A stretch of 64,000 nt of DNA. It comes from Lingula anatina (lineage: Eukaryota; Brachiopoda; Lingulata; Lingulida; Lingulidae). The stretch lies in contig NW_019775735.1 of the NCBI RefSeq assembly GCF_001039355.2, forward strand, positions 424,065-488,064, given 5' to 3'. This document shows positions 52,837-64,000 of this stretch, piece by piece (position 1 is the first letter of the stretch; the number at the start of each line of letters is the position of its first letter). The notes under the pieces are model-generated. The model searched no databases. It saw only the letters and a list, made by a program, of their open reading frames with translations, and was not told the origin of the DNA. The position numbers and the translations under genes are program-made.

Positions 52837-53109
52837 TCAGCATAAGAATCCCGGTCTCTGATCAGCGAACCGTTTAAACGCCGTCCCATCCATCATTTTA
52901 CGTAGGGGTTTGGCGATTACCCAGAAACCGCTTCTACGACTTCTTTCAGACATTTTCACTAAGTACTCTTCATCCTCCACTGGGGCCAAGACACAGGGCA
53001 CTAAGCCCAATGCCTGTATACCTAAAACATCCACAGTTCCGCAGTGGAAATAGCGAAGCCATAAAAACAGAGGACGTTTAGGCCCCACAAAGGCCTTGGT
53101 CAGATTTCA
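52837..53109 (-). CDS. Unrecognised open frame, about 90 codons
   Basis: The frame is open from just after a TGA near 53112 to the TGA at 52837-52839, without an ATG at its upstream end. It sits in GC-richer DNA and has mixed, protein-like composition, for example VEDEEYLVKMSERSRRSGFW and KPLRKMMDGTAFKRFADQRP. No family is recognised and no splice signals stand out. It could be a relic of coding or transposon DNA, or chance. Confidence 0.15.
52886..52895 (-). promoter_or_regulatory. Candidate anterior Hox/PBC composite site
   Basis: Exact TGATGGATGG on the reverse strand, 3.5 kb downstream of the Hox1 stop. A related TGATGGATCG lies on the + strand 298 bp further on, at 53184-53193. Hox1 autoregulatory enhancers lie 3' of the gene in vertebrates; that parallel is inference. 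Confidence 0.35.
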
Positions 53110-56100
53110 ACAGCTCCCTTGTTGGGCTTGTCTTGCCTTCTTCCGTTCTCATTGGTCCATGTGCAAGCACTTTTGATGCCTCATGATGGATCGGTACTTC
53201 ACAGCGAGAGAGCAAAAGTTCAACAAGTTTAGCCAAGCAGAACTGAAATACTTGTCAAATATTCAAGTGTTACCCCTCCTTAGCTTCAAAATAAGTCAAT
53301 TTGAAAGTAATATGATTGAGATATGCCTACATCGATTTGAGTTTTTTTTTTTCTTTAAGGAATTACTGCGCTAACTTAGTGGATTAATTTCTTTTACAGA
53401 TATAATATAACCTGTACATACCCAAATGACTGAGGTGGAAGAAAGTATGTTGTTAAAAAATAGCTACATTTTCTACTCAGTTCTCTGAATAAGACACAAC
53501 TTAAATGCGAGTTAAATGAATGAGATTGCTGGCGCGCTGGAACCCGCCTTGTCTTACACCTATTTAACCGGCTCTTGTTCTGTTAAAAGCTGCATCCTTA
53601 CTTCCAAATAATGATGTCATGTTGCAATAGGTCCTACAAAAGAATACACAATTGAATATTGCCTAAGCAAATCACACCTGCTTGTCAACTGAATGGTAAA
53701 TCTGCAAAAGGACCAAGAGTACCTTGTTGGCCAAAGAAAAGCTTTGAAATGTAAAGGAAGATTTACATTTGCTTTATAATGCTTATTATTACTTAGATTT
53801 AAATCACACCTGATGTAAATAGGCCTCTGGAAGTATATTTCTTCCACAGCTCGTGTTTTGGAGATATATATGAAACTTTGATATGTCTTTTGATTCCAAA
53901 AATAAATGGCTTTCAGTTGTGCAGCTTTACAGTATATTACTGCAGGAACATATAAGATTGTCAAGCCACACGTCAAATAATTCTTGATCCACATTTGTAC
54001 ACCATGGGAAAGAATGGCATCTAGATCTCGATATCTGACATACCACTTTCAACCTAAGTCATAACTTTTCCTACGCACATTGGTGAATAAAGACATCATC
54101 TCCTTGCCTTTCTGATCTGCCTGAAATAATCGCAGAACGTAAATCCTGTCAAATATTATTACGTTACAAGAAAATATACCATAATTTCGCAATTTACGAG
54201 ATGTTCACGAGTTACCTTACTTAACCTGAGCGTAATTCCCGTAATTTTTTTTAGGTGGGATGTGAAGCATGTTTGTTTTTTAATATATGATTTTAAGTTA
54301 TTAACCCTGAGGTCTGTTTCAACACAGCGTAAAGGAAAAACACACGCACGAAAATGATAGGTACAACACAAAACCAAAGAAATAAGTGCTACTGTAGATA
54401 TTATATTAAACTATATAAGTTTCCACTATCCACTATTCCGCTAAGGAATTTGCAAAACCCACGAGGCTGGGTTAACGAAAAAGAACAAGATATTAAGCTG
54501 AACAGTTTCTCTCCAGTGTACGACACAAAAGGTCTGAGCTACGACCTCAGTTTTTGAAGGAACGTTCTTGTCACCGGCACCATAACATACGCACACTCAG
54601 CGCCGCGCCATATCATCCCTCGTCTCCGTAACGAATCGGATCAATTTCAAAAGTTAATTTACAGAACAGAATCACTTAAATATCGGGGAACAATCGCCAC
54701 TATCATCGAACTGCCCCGGGCTAGATATACAATACACCTTTGGAAATTATCAATCCATCTTCCGGGCCGCCATGATGTGCGCGTAGGGCCCTGCACGATA
54801 GCTGTGTTTTCGTGTGAGGTGTACATAGTCGGGGCGCAGTGCATCTTTCCTCTTCGAGTAGTATCCTTCCATTATCTGTCGATGGTATAGATATCTGCAT
54901 TATGAATATATCTTAGATACACGGCTATTTTCTGTCCCTGAACCATCCACTTTCGTGATAGCCGTTTTCTCGCGTTAGAACACCTACTTTGGAAGGAAGC
55001 CTCTATAACGTCTTTATTGGCCTCACAAACAGATATACACATGTAGATTTATCTAGATTCAGCTGTATCTAATGCTTGCTTTATCATTATAACCATTGAC
55101 CGCCAGTAATGTATCTTTATACATGATGCAGTTTAAATGTTGCAGATGTGGTCATGTTACTTAATTCCTATACTTTAAAAAACAACTGGGACTACCAAAT
55201 CGCCATACCATTTTATTTCATAAAGTTATTTCACTTTTCTCGAAGTTTGAAATCTTAAGCGTTTCTATCTTCTACTTCACAAGCCCAACTCCTACACACC
55301 CAGAGGCCCGGCAGGGGCATACGGTCCGTGCGAATTCGATCCCATACCACATCTGCAAGGTGCGAGGCGGTAATTCATGATGACAGTGATATTGTATTTG
55401 TCTCACTTTTTCGTGTCACAACACCTGTCTCCTAATCTACGTGACAACCTGATAGTTGATATAAGGAAATATGGCCGGTCCCGTCACAGGACATCTGTCA
55501 CTATAATCCTATCTCTGTTGTCTCATGTGACATGTATGGTTTATAGGGATGACTTTTTCAGGAAACGGGGAAGGATTCGAGATAGAGTTGGGAGGGGAGT
55601 GGGCAAGTTATGAATCCAACTGTCGTCACTCCGCGTGTGTAAATAAAATGTGATTAGTTACGCAAAAGGAAGTGTTCGCTCCCTCGCTCCCCTTCTTCTC
55701 TAACCCCTCCCCCAATCTATCAATATATCAAATCTGATTGTGTTCTTTCTACACCGAAAATGAATAGACAAGAAAAGCATTAGAGTTGAGTCCATTTAAA
55801 ATACAGTTTTAGGAAAGTTCTCGTTATAAAGCGTTACCTTTACTGAACAGGCAATTTTCTCAACTATTAAAGTGGAAAATAGATAAAAATAAAAAAGTGA
55901 AATTATTTAGACTAAATATAAACCAGTGATTTATATTCGATTAGTTTTTCGTGATTCTGTGGCAAATGAAGCCGAAAATCGCCATAAGATGGGCTTTTAA
56001 TGAGTTTTCTTTGTTTCGATATTCCTTTCTGTATTTTATTTCATCAAATAAAACATTGACGCGTAGCACAGAACATCTATTTTTTTTTTAGTCTAACAAA

Positions 56101-56805
56101 ATGCATCACTATTTTCGGCCATAATTTGGCTAAAAAGGATTACTAGTGCGATTTTTCATTTTACAGATCATGAAATTAAGTTTTCTAACAATAACAAAAC
56201 TAAACAAGGTACCAATACTTTATACATGAACAACAATTGTTAAAACAAAGTCGAGTATTTTAAGTATTTTATCACATGGTTGGTAGCAAAATACTTCCAG
56301 ATACAATACAATATTCAGACTCTCAAATTCACAAAATATTATTATTAAATACTGTAGAATTTATTTGTGAATTGAATTTTCGAAAGTAAATTGCAATCAA
56401 TTACTCGTCCACCTTCCGCAAATATAGTACAGGCACAAAACACATTACCTCCTAGATAAGAAGTTGATCTTATTTATTACAAATATTTCAACAAGCACAA
56501 TATCCCGGTTTATTTTATCAGCACTTAGTGGACTGTTTAACACGCTATATTATTATTTCATACAGATTTCAGTGATAAATACACACGCTCTGTATGATTT
56601 ATCTTTACCTTATTCTCAGTATTACATATAAAGACTCATTGTATCTAACAGCAATGTTCAATCCACAAACGCACTGGAAGTATTTGCCATCATGGGTACA
56701 TAAAGGAATGAACGTATAAAATATATGTCCTGTCAAAGAACCATTTTGAGCCTGAAATGTGGAGTTGCCCCTATATTAAGGGCAGGTTTAGTGTTCCTTC
56801 TCATC

Positions 56806-56808
<3 letters not shown>

Positions 56809-56850
<42 letters not shown>
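56809..56850. repeat. (ATT)n microsatellite
   Basis: About 14 ATT units between the convergent Hox genes. Confidence 0.95.
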
Positions 56851-56851
<1 letters not shown>

Positions 56852-56970
56852 AATACTGTATTTTATTTTTGGGTGTGCATCTTCATATTTTAATGTTGAC
56901 TTGGGCCGTAAAATGCGATAGGTGAGAAGATACAGATACATAATATCATAACAGAGACTTCAACTTTCAA

Positions 56971-56980
56971 CAGATGGCGC
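56971..56980 (+). promoter_or_regulatory. CTCF-type core match
   Basis: CAGATGGCGC fits the YAGRKGGCRS core exactly. It lies between Hox1 and the central Hox gene. Confidence 0.25.
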
Positions 56981-58779
56981 GGCGAACTTAATAAAAGACA
57001 AGGTTGCAATAAATTGAATGAAGATTTTGCGATGATGTGCTAACAATGGGCTTCATCTAGTGAGTTCGACATTTTCTTAAATCATTCCATATAATAGGCT
57101 TACAAACAAAGAAAAACATCGGAAATGATGGATATCCGGCTATACTGAAAATGTCATCAGCCAACATATTTGTGTAACGTTTTAATTGATATAATCTGGA
57201 GTCTAGACAAAAAATTATAAAAAATGAACTTCTATATTTAGTGCCTGTGATGTTAAATATAGATATGACATATTTTCATTTCTTAGGAAGTTTTCCACTT
57301 TTGAATTTTTCATAATTTCAAATTAGTAAGATCCCCAATAAAATTTTTATAAGAATAATTTTGAATATAGAAAAGCCTTTTATGTTGAATAATGAAATTT
57401 GAAATTCTCTGTCGCAACACCTATACATGGGTGATTTCATCAAAAGAAAACAAGGAAAAAAGAAAGAAAAAGAAAACATTTGCTGACTCAGAATGTTTTC
57501 TCAAGCGATAATTCAACAACGCCTTCCATTTTGGAATGATGCTCGATAATATGCCTACTATATATAGTACTACAAATGCGTTGGGTGTGAAAAAAAAAAA
57601 GACAACTGATACAATCTTAGAAAATGAACAAACGAGGTGGATATTTTTATAGAGAATATTTGTTATAACAGTGATAGATAGAGAGGTATTTTTGATGTGG
57701 CCCCATAGTTCCAATTTTTCTTATTTTTTAAATTATTTCATTTTTGTTCATCTGCGTTTTGTGAAACCTAAGGAAATTATAAAATATCATTGCAGTAAAA
57801 GACACTGACTCTTTTGAGGCCAGAGAACTATTCACTGTCAGACATTATTCTTGTGTCAGATTTACCTTTCTGTTATTGAGATGATGAATAGTATTTTCCT
57901 ACAAAAGGATGAAAGAAGGGAACAAGGCGTTATTGCTTCAATTTTGCCTGTTGGCAAAATTTGAGATGAGATTTTTTCATTTTTGGGATTCATTCTTAAA
58001 TTACGGAAACGGATCTTTTTTGTTTTTGTTCATTTTTGCAAAACTTTGAGTACTAAAGTGATATATTTCGTTTAATTTACAACTTGCTAAAATTTTATGT
58101 ATGACCAATGAGCTAGAAATATCAAACGAATAACATAGACACCTTGACAAATAATTTTAATTTTCATATTTTCTACACCCATTTATTTCACAAATAAAAC
58201 ATGAACAATGTACAAACTCTGCCCACTGTTTATCTGACGAGATACCCAACTATGGGGGACTATTACACTTCCAAGTCACTCAAATATACTGGGAAACATA
58301 TCCATTCAAAATATAGAACAAATTACATTAAAATTCTAAACACCTTACAAATCACAAAAAGTGTGTCATTTAATCTTCATAACTTCTGTTTATTTATACT
58401 AATCCATCAGCAATAGGGTGAACACCCTCAAAGCCGTCTAATGTTACAACTGTGATTAATATTAAACCGTATTTCGTAAAAAATAAATGATAATCTCCCT
58501 AACATGTAAAACGTACACTTGTTAAGTGAGCGGAAAATCATTGAAGAGGCTTCCTTCGGTAATAGAAAGAAAACTAAAAAACTAGGTCAATTTTCAATAA
58601 AATATCCACCCAGTAAGAACAGTATGCCTTAACTGTAAAGTTTCCGTATGGTTCTAAGTTGTTACATTCCATAAAACAGGTTGTGAAAATTACCCAATGT
58701 CATTTGGCAAGTATTTGAGACAGTTGATTAACAGAGACGTCGAGTCCATAGAGGTTGCATTCCGAATTATAAAAAAAAA

Positions 58780-58834
58780 TAAAAAAAAAAAAATAAAATA
58801 ATAATAATAATAAATAAATAAATAAATAAATAAA
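58780..58834. repeat. A-rich and (AATA)n tract
   Basis: Poly(A)-like sequence grading into perfect AATA tetranucleotides. Confidence 0.9.
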
Positions 58835-59188
58835 ATTTAAAATCGCCGCACTCCTGCTCGTGCTATGAACCAAATGCTGCCCAACCACCCTGAGTTTCCG
58901 AAAAAAGCCCGATAGGTGGCGACTCAAATGAACCGATATATGAATGGAGGGTCATCATAAGCCGTCACGCACTGATAGCGCCAGCAGCCTAGCTATTCCA
59001 AAATCGTTATCCGAGTGAGGAAAACAACTGGTATAATCCGTGTGTTAGCACACAGTATAGTACAAATTTGTCCACCGCATTTTTACTTGATTCACCATAA
59101 AGATGCTGTAACCAAACAATGGCATTCTGGCTTTTGGCGAGATAGATTCAGAATATTAGAATGCTAAAATGAATTCATAAAGCACCGA

Positions 59189-59198
59189 TAGGTGGCAC
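59189..59198 (+). promoter_or_regulatory. CTCF-type core match with a near-match nearby
   Basis: TAGGTGGCAC inside the context ccgataggtggc. A second ccgataggtggc in the same orientation ends at 58920, where the core differs in its last base. The pair lies about 0.7-1 kb past the central Hox stop codon. Confidence 0.25.
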
Positions 59199-59423
59199 TG
59201 GGAATCATATTCAATTGCACATTTCGGCGGCATAATGTCTCTCGTGGTTTCCCTACAACACTCTCATACGTATTTTGACCCATAAAAATTGAATATTTAC
59301 AACAAAAAAGATCGACATTTACAAATCATATCGACATTTCTATTCACACCGATTAAATACAATACTGGCAAAAGTTACAAGGGGGAATGTGGTTCTGACA
59401 TGTCTGACAGGGACAGGGCGTGG

Positions 59424-59446
59424 TGACGTCATGTGGTCACGTGACC
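59424..59446. promoter_or_regulatory. CRE plus 12-bp palindromic E-box
   Basis: A perfect TGACGTCA (59424-59431) and a perfect GGTCACGTGACC (59435-59446) are three bases apart, about 430 bp beyond the central Hox stop codon. It is a composite bZIP/bHLH-zip candidate. Confidence 0.4.
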
Positions 59447-59874
59447 GAAATTAACATCTCGTTCAATATTTTTTTCAAGAGTCCTTCGCATAGCATGTGT
59501 GGCAATATATTCAACATCTTCTGCTTTGGCAGCCACATCCACTCCAGGCGGTATATTTTTTAATTGAAAAGTGTTGGAAAATCTGCCTTTTTGCAAGCAC
59601 CATGATCAATATACGCCTATTCAAACATACCGCATTCTTTGGTTCAGCTATACTCCTTTTAACGAACAGCGAATGTTACGTCATATTTCCTGCCACGTGT
59701 ACCACGTTATATACACCAGTACCACCCCAGTCCTCTGTTGCGTCACAGTCCTTGGAAACGTCAACATCAAAATTCACTCACGGACGCAAAGCAAAATGGA
59801 AAGATGACAGACAATAAATAGTTAAAGATGATGATGATACATCACAAGATAAAAATATAATTACAACGACTATT

Positions 59875-60198
<324 letters not shown>

Positions 60199-60824
60199 TC
60201 AATATTTGATATAATGAAAATTGTGATAAATGATGTGCACAAAACGAAATTTTGCAAATGTAAGCTTCGCATGCCAAATCAAAATTAATGCATAATCAGT
60301 GGTTGCTGATGTTTTTTCTTTGTTTAAGGATTTATGATTCAGTAATTTTATCAGAAAAAAAAACACTACAGTATCTGTAATCACAGTGATTTAAAAACAT
60401 CTAAAAATTTCCTCTTTGCGTCTATAAAAAAGCTATCTTCTCGCTCATTATTTTTCAAATGTAAATGTATTATACCTACATGTACGTCTGAATGTTTCTT
60501 TAGAATAGTAACTAAGATTATAGAGGCATACAAGTGTTTTTTTAGATTTAGATGCTTGCCAACCAGAAACACTTTCTTTATCATGCTAGTATTTATGTAT
60601 TGGTTCAAGTTCCTAGTTTCATTACGTAATAATTTATTCTCATTTGTCTTTTTAATATTGTTTGTCTGCATCTAAAATAAATGCATAATTTGATAAAAAA
60701 TTTTTAATGAGTATGCATCAAAAACGTATAGATTTTTAAATATGCATATAATAATTCTATACGACAATGTTTATTCATAGTATATGGAATTAGCAAATAA
60801 GAATTTTGAAATATTAATATTTTC

Positions 60825-61085
60825 CTAATCCTTTGCCTTTTTCAGTATGGTGAAAACAGCTAAGTTAACAATTGCTTTCTTGGTTTTTGCTTTATGAAAA
60901 AGATCTGTAAAACAGTTTCTCTGAATTGGATGAAATTTCCAGGGCAGACAGTCATGAGGAGGAAAAGAAATTGTCTCAATTTCAACCGAATCCGCGTCTC
61001 CTAATACTTTAAGAATGTTATTGCCTTTTTCATCGGCGGCGGCCTGCGTTCTTGCAGTGCTCTCAAGTTTCTTCTTTGTACTCAT
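60825..61085 (-). CDS. Unrecognised small open frame, 86 codons
   Basis: ATG at 61085, TGA or equivalent stop at 60825-60827. It starts MSTKKKLESTARTQAAADEK and is Lys-rich and hydrophilic, with a central FPPHDCLPWKFHPIQ. The N-terminal half uses GC-richer codons than the surrounding intron, and a GC-rich 250-bp stretch lies just upstream (61100-61330), as a promoter or leader might. It could be a nested gene or an alternative first exon of the central Hox gene, though LPWK is not a true hexapeptide. A decayed element or chance is equally possible. Confidence 0.2.
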   Translation of the reverse strand: MSTKKKLESTARTQAAADEKGNNILKVLGDADSVEIETISFPPHDCLPWKFHPIQRNCFTDLFHKAKTKKAIVNLAVFTILKKAKD

Positions 61086-63689
61086 AGCTCACAGAGATGT
61101 ATTCATTTTCCACGCGTTAAAATGCAGACCAGAATTCTGAGGCAGGGAGTTGGAGCCTACGATCCACTGATCACAGTATACACTCTATCTTTCCATCTGG
61201 ACGCGCACGGGTAGACAGCGTTCTCGTCCCACACCTGGGTCGCCACACTGAGCTTCCAGCGTCTCGCTTATCAGATTTGGGATGGCAGTCGAGCATCTGC
61301 TACTATTGGGGCTTCATCTTGGGGGTGGGGGTTATTTATTTATTTATTTATTGTTTGTTTGTCCCCCCCTATTAAAATACATGTTAAAATATACACGAAT
61401 CTAGAGTATTTTTTTTAATTTTGATTTCCCTATCGGAAAACAACGAACGATTTCAAAAATGCAGCATAAGGAGTTGTCTATTTGTTTTTATAAACATTAT
61501 TTTTCTAAAATATTGTTATAAAAATGTATATTATTAACCACGATTTATTTTATTCGTTTTTATTCGTTATTATTCTTAAAGAGGGTTTCAACTGGCAGCC
61601 TATTTCACTACTAATGTGTGTAGAATGCCCAGTGTTCACATGCAGTTACCTCGAAATTGACCTCCCAGATGGAATAAACTATGCAATAAATCTCCCAGAT
61701 CTTGTATTTTTCCCGCCATTTTTACTCCACCTATAAAACATCCGCATCATAGCTTCGTACTTTCTTACGGCCTCTTTCCCAAATACTACTCTGTGCAGTC
61801 AATATTGTCTAATTGAATATTATGATATTTTTCTCCCTGAACTCAGTTCAGTGATACCAAAAGAAAATGATTTTTCCATATTCCTGATGTTCCTTTGTTC
61901 ATTCGAATTGCTGAATTAAGGTCTTGGAAAATACAGACGAAACTGTCCGCTCTCAAAAATGTAACGGTAGCACGGGCGGCTTATGTTTTTGCGTATCAAC
62001 TATGTAGGGTGTTGTTGAAGATCATTACACCTTTGTTGTCTGTGTTCTTTCAATTTTCTTAAAAAGAAATATTTCTCTGAAAGCACTGACAAGCACAATT
62101 CGCATTAACAAAAAAGGTTTTATGGATTACAGTTTTTTCTCTAAAATTAACTAAAATCCCAGTCACACCCGAGGTACGTTTTCCATTATGATCATTGAAA
62201 CAACAAGTTCAAAGTTCGTATGTTTCAATGAGCTACAAATGTTGTAATTCAATTTTACCATAATGGATTATGACAGACACGTAACGAAATCTGGATGTTA
62301 AATGTATTTTCAAGATATATCAAACTGGACGCGTTTCTTGATCTTTATTATTTTATGTTTAACAGTAAAAGCATGAAACAGTTAACAGGTAAATTTAAAG
62401 GGTAAAATAAAACACATTTCCCTGTATATTAAACAGATTAAAAAAGATGTGAATTGTGATGGAATGGGCAGCGATTTTGACGAATTAAACTTTAATTTTA
62501 TGTTACTTGTTCGAAAAATGTCATTACACCTTACAAGATATGTGGTTTCGCTGTTTCATTTCTCACATACGCGCCGTTGTACTTTTGTACGAGCGCTTTA
62601 GAGAAAAAAAACAGTGACGAATCCCATTGAAGTTATATTTGTATAAACAGACTGCACACCTCAATGATCTTGCAAAATGGCTCCGTATTTGGAAACCAAA
62701 CGGGCGCAGACACTTCCAAATCACCCACGTCCTTAGTTCAAGTACTCGGTGGAAGCCTGAGAACGACCTCTCTTAGTGCAAACGGCTTAAACATCCCCCT
62801 CTTAGCGCTGGGACCACAAGTACGGATACCACTAAATGCCATTGTTTTACTGACGTGCCCTTGACTTAGGCCAATTGTTTTAAACATTGAGTAGGATGCA
62901 TAATAGCATAGAGGAAATACATGTTAAAATGTTGAGAGCAAATTACAAAATTCTTTCATGCATTAATGGAGCATAACATGGGTTAATTTTCTATCGAATG
63001 TATTTTTTTTTTGTTTGTTTGTTTGTTTTTCTTCTTATATTTTTCGTGGTTGCAAAAATGTAATTAATTTTTCTGTTTACTTCTGTTTCCGTTTTTACTG
63101 CTATTCATGACTGCTGTTTCTAAAAGTAAAATTGCATAATATTATAATGCGTAACTTTGAGATTTTCACTTTTTCAGTTGTCTTTTTTCTCTTTTCTTCT
63201 TCTTATTTTTTCTCATTCATCAGTTATCTATTCTTTTATCTCTTCGTGTTGTATAATCCACCCTTGCATCCCATTTCTTATCAATGTGAAATGTAAGAAA
63301 GACACCCTTTCAAACAACACCCGTCTATATTTCAAGTGAACAGGATGCTGAGTAAAACACATTCTCGCCCACAAGATCGGTAAATAAAAATATCATTCTT
63401 GACACTACTTTAGATACCATGCCAAGATAGGAGTATCATGCTGCTGGCAAAAAAAATTCTGAAACCCTTGGTGCAGGAAGCTCTCTTCGCGTTAGCGTGG
63501 ACGTGGGCATAGAAGTGTGATGTATTGTTTTACATTTCACTTGTTCATATTGTCAAGCGGAAATCATTCCAATAATTCTGACCTCCCCGGAAAGCGGGTG
63601 GTATGGCAGATCATGTTGCCGAAGATAGTATCTGTAACAGTTTATATGTGGTCTGACGCTTTTTTTTTCTCTTTTCCCGTTTCCCGCCA

Positions 63690-63693
63690 TCTC

Positions 63694-63741
<48 letters not shown>
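63690..63741. repeat. (CT)n microsatellite
   Basis: CT tract with one CC interruption, followed by an (AT)n tract at 63769-63796. Confidence 0.95.
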
Positions 63742-63744
<3 letters not shown>

Positions 63745-63765
63745 ACCTTTATGAGCAGCTGTTTC

Positions 63766-63799
<34 letters not shown>

Positions 63800-64000
63800 A
63801 AAAAATACATATATTATATATGTCATTTATATATTCTTAATGTCATATTTTCTTTCAGTGCTGGCATGCTCTTTTTTATTCTTCTACAAACGCATCCCAC
63901 GTCTCCTGGCTAACATGTGACAGTCTTTTTGCCGACATGAAAAAAAAACTGCTCAGGAAAAAATAAATCTAGTATTACTTTACCTTCATTTATCAACCCA

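Larger units (their letters stand above)
49344..59874. other. Convergent intergenic region between Hox1 and the central Hox gene
   Basis: Contains the 3' UTRs of both genes, whose ends are not determinable; an AATAAA followed by a GT-rich stretch at 52007-52021 is one candidate Hox1 end. Other contents are a (GA)n tract (52714-52768), an (ATT)n tract (56809-56850), four TGATGGAT sites, CTCF-like cores at 56971 and 59189, and a CRE plus palindromic E-box at 59424-59446. No convincing gene. Confidence 0.7.

Noticed and set aside
62664-62864. 66-codon frame in a GC-richer patch
   Set aside because: No family is recognised, and the opposite strand is also partly open; it is more likely a dispersed repeat fragment than a gene.

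Overview
This is a Hox-cluster segment from an AT-rich invertebrate genome. It has sparse exons, long introns, many simple-sequence repeats and spliced genes. Three Hox genes can be supported. On the + strand are the last exon of a Hox2/proboscipedia-type gene (358-2030) and a complete two-exon Hox1/labial gene (29610-30396 joined to 49072-49343; 352 aa). On the - strand is the homeobox exon of a central-class Antp/Hox6-8-type gene (60110 down to 59875). None of the remaining open frames is a convincing gene, but three unrecognised frames are listed with low confidence.

Layout: 1-357 is the end of a Hox2 intron. 2031-29609 is the Hox2-Hox1 intergenic region, and it contains a 3.4-3.5 kb segment present twice (8486-11982 and 13667-17059). 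29040-29609 is the GC-richer Hox1 upstream region. 30397-49071 is a single 18.7 kb Hox1 intron, which contains a perfect 134-bp palindrome beside a (TA)n tract. 49344-59874 is the gap between Hox1 and the central Hox gene, which converge tail to tail. 60111-64000 is intron of the central Hox gene; its YPWM-bearing exon was not found here and probably lies beyond the right edge.

The most notable biology is the gene order. Hox2 and Hox1 keep their ancestral neighbourhood and orientation. On the far side of Hox1, where a canonical cluster ends, there is an inverted central-class Hox gene. A breakpoint with relocation or inversion therefore joins an anterior gene and a trunk gene across only 10.5 kb. 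From memory, and unverified, the brachiopod Lingula anatina has a disordered Hox cluster with Antp next to labial, and the AT-rich composition would fit. I offer a brachiopod or other lophotrochozoan as a hypothesis only, since the homeodomains themselves do not exclude other bilaterians.

The genes act as DNA-binding transcription factors that set anterior (Hox1, Hox2) and trunk (Antp class) identity, normally with PBC cofactors through a hexapeptide. Hox1 shows this motif at residues 241-244. The noncoding DNA carries more copies than expected of TGATGGAT, the anterior Hox/PBC composite site. Two of them are in the 200 bp upstream of the Hox1 start codon, which suggests auto- or cross-regulation.
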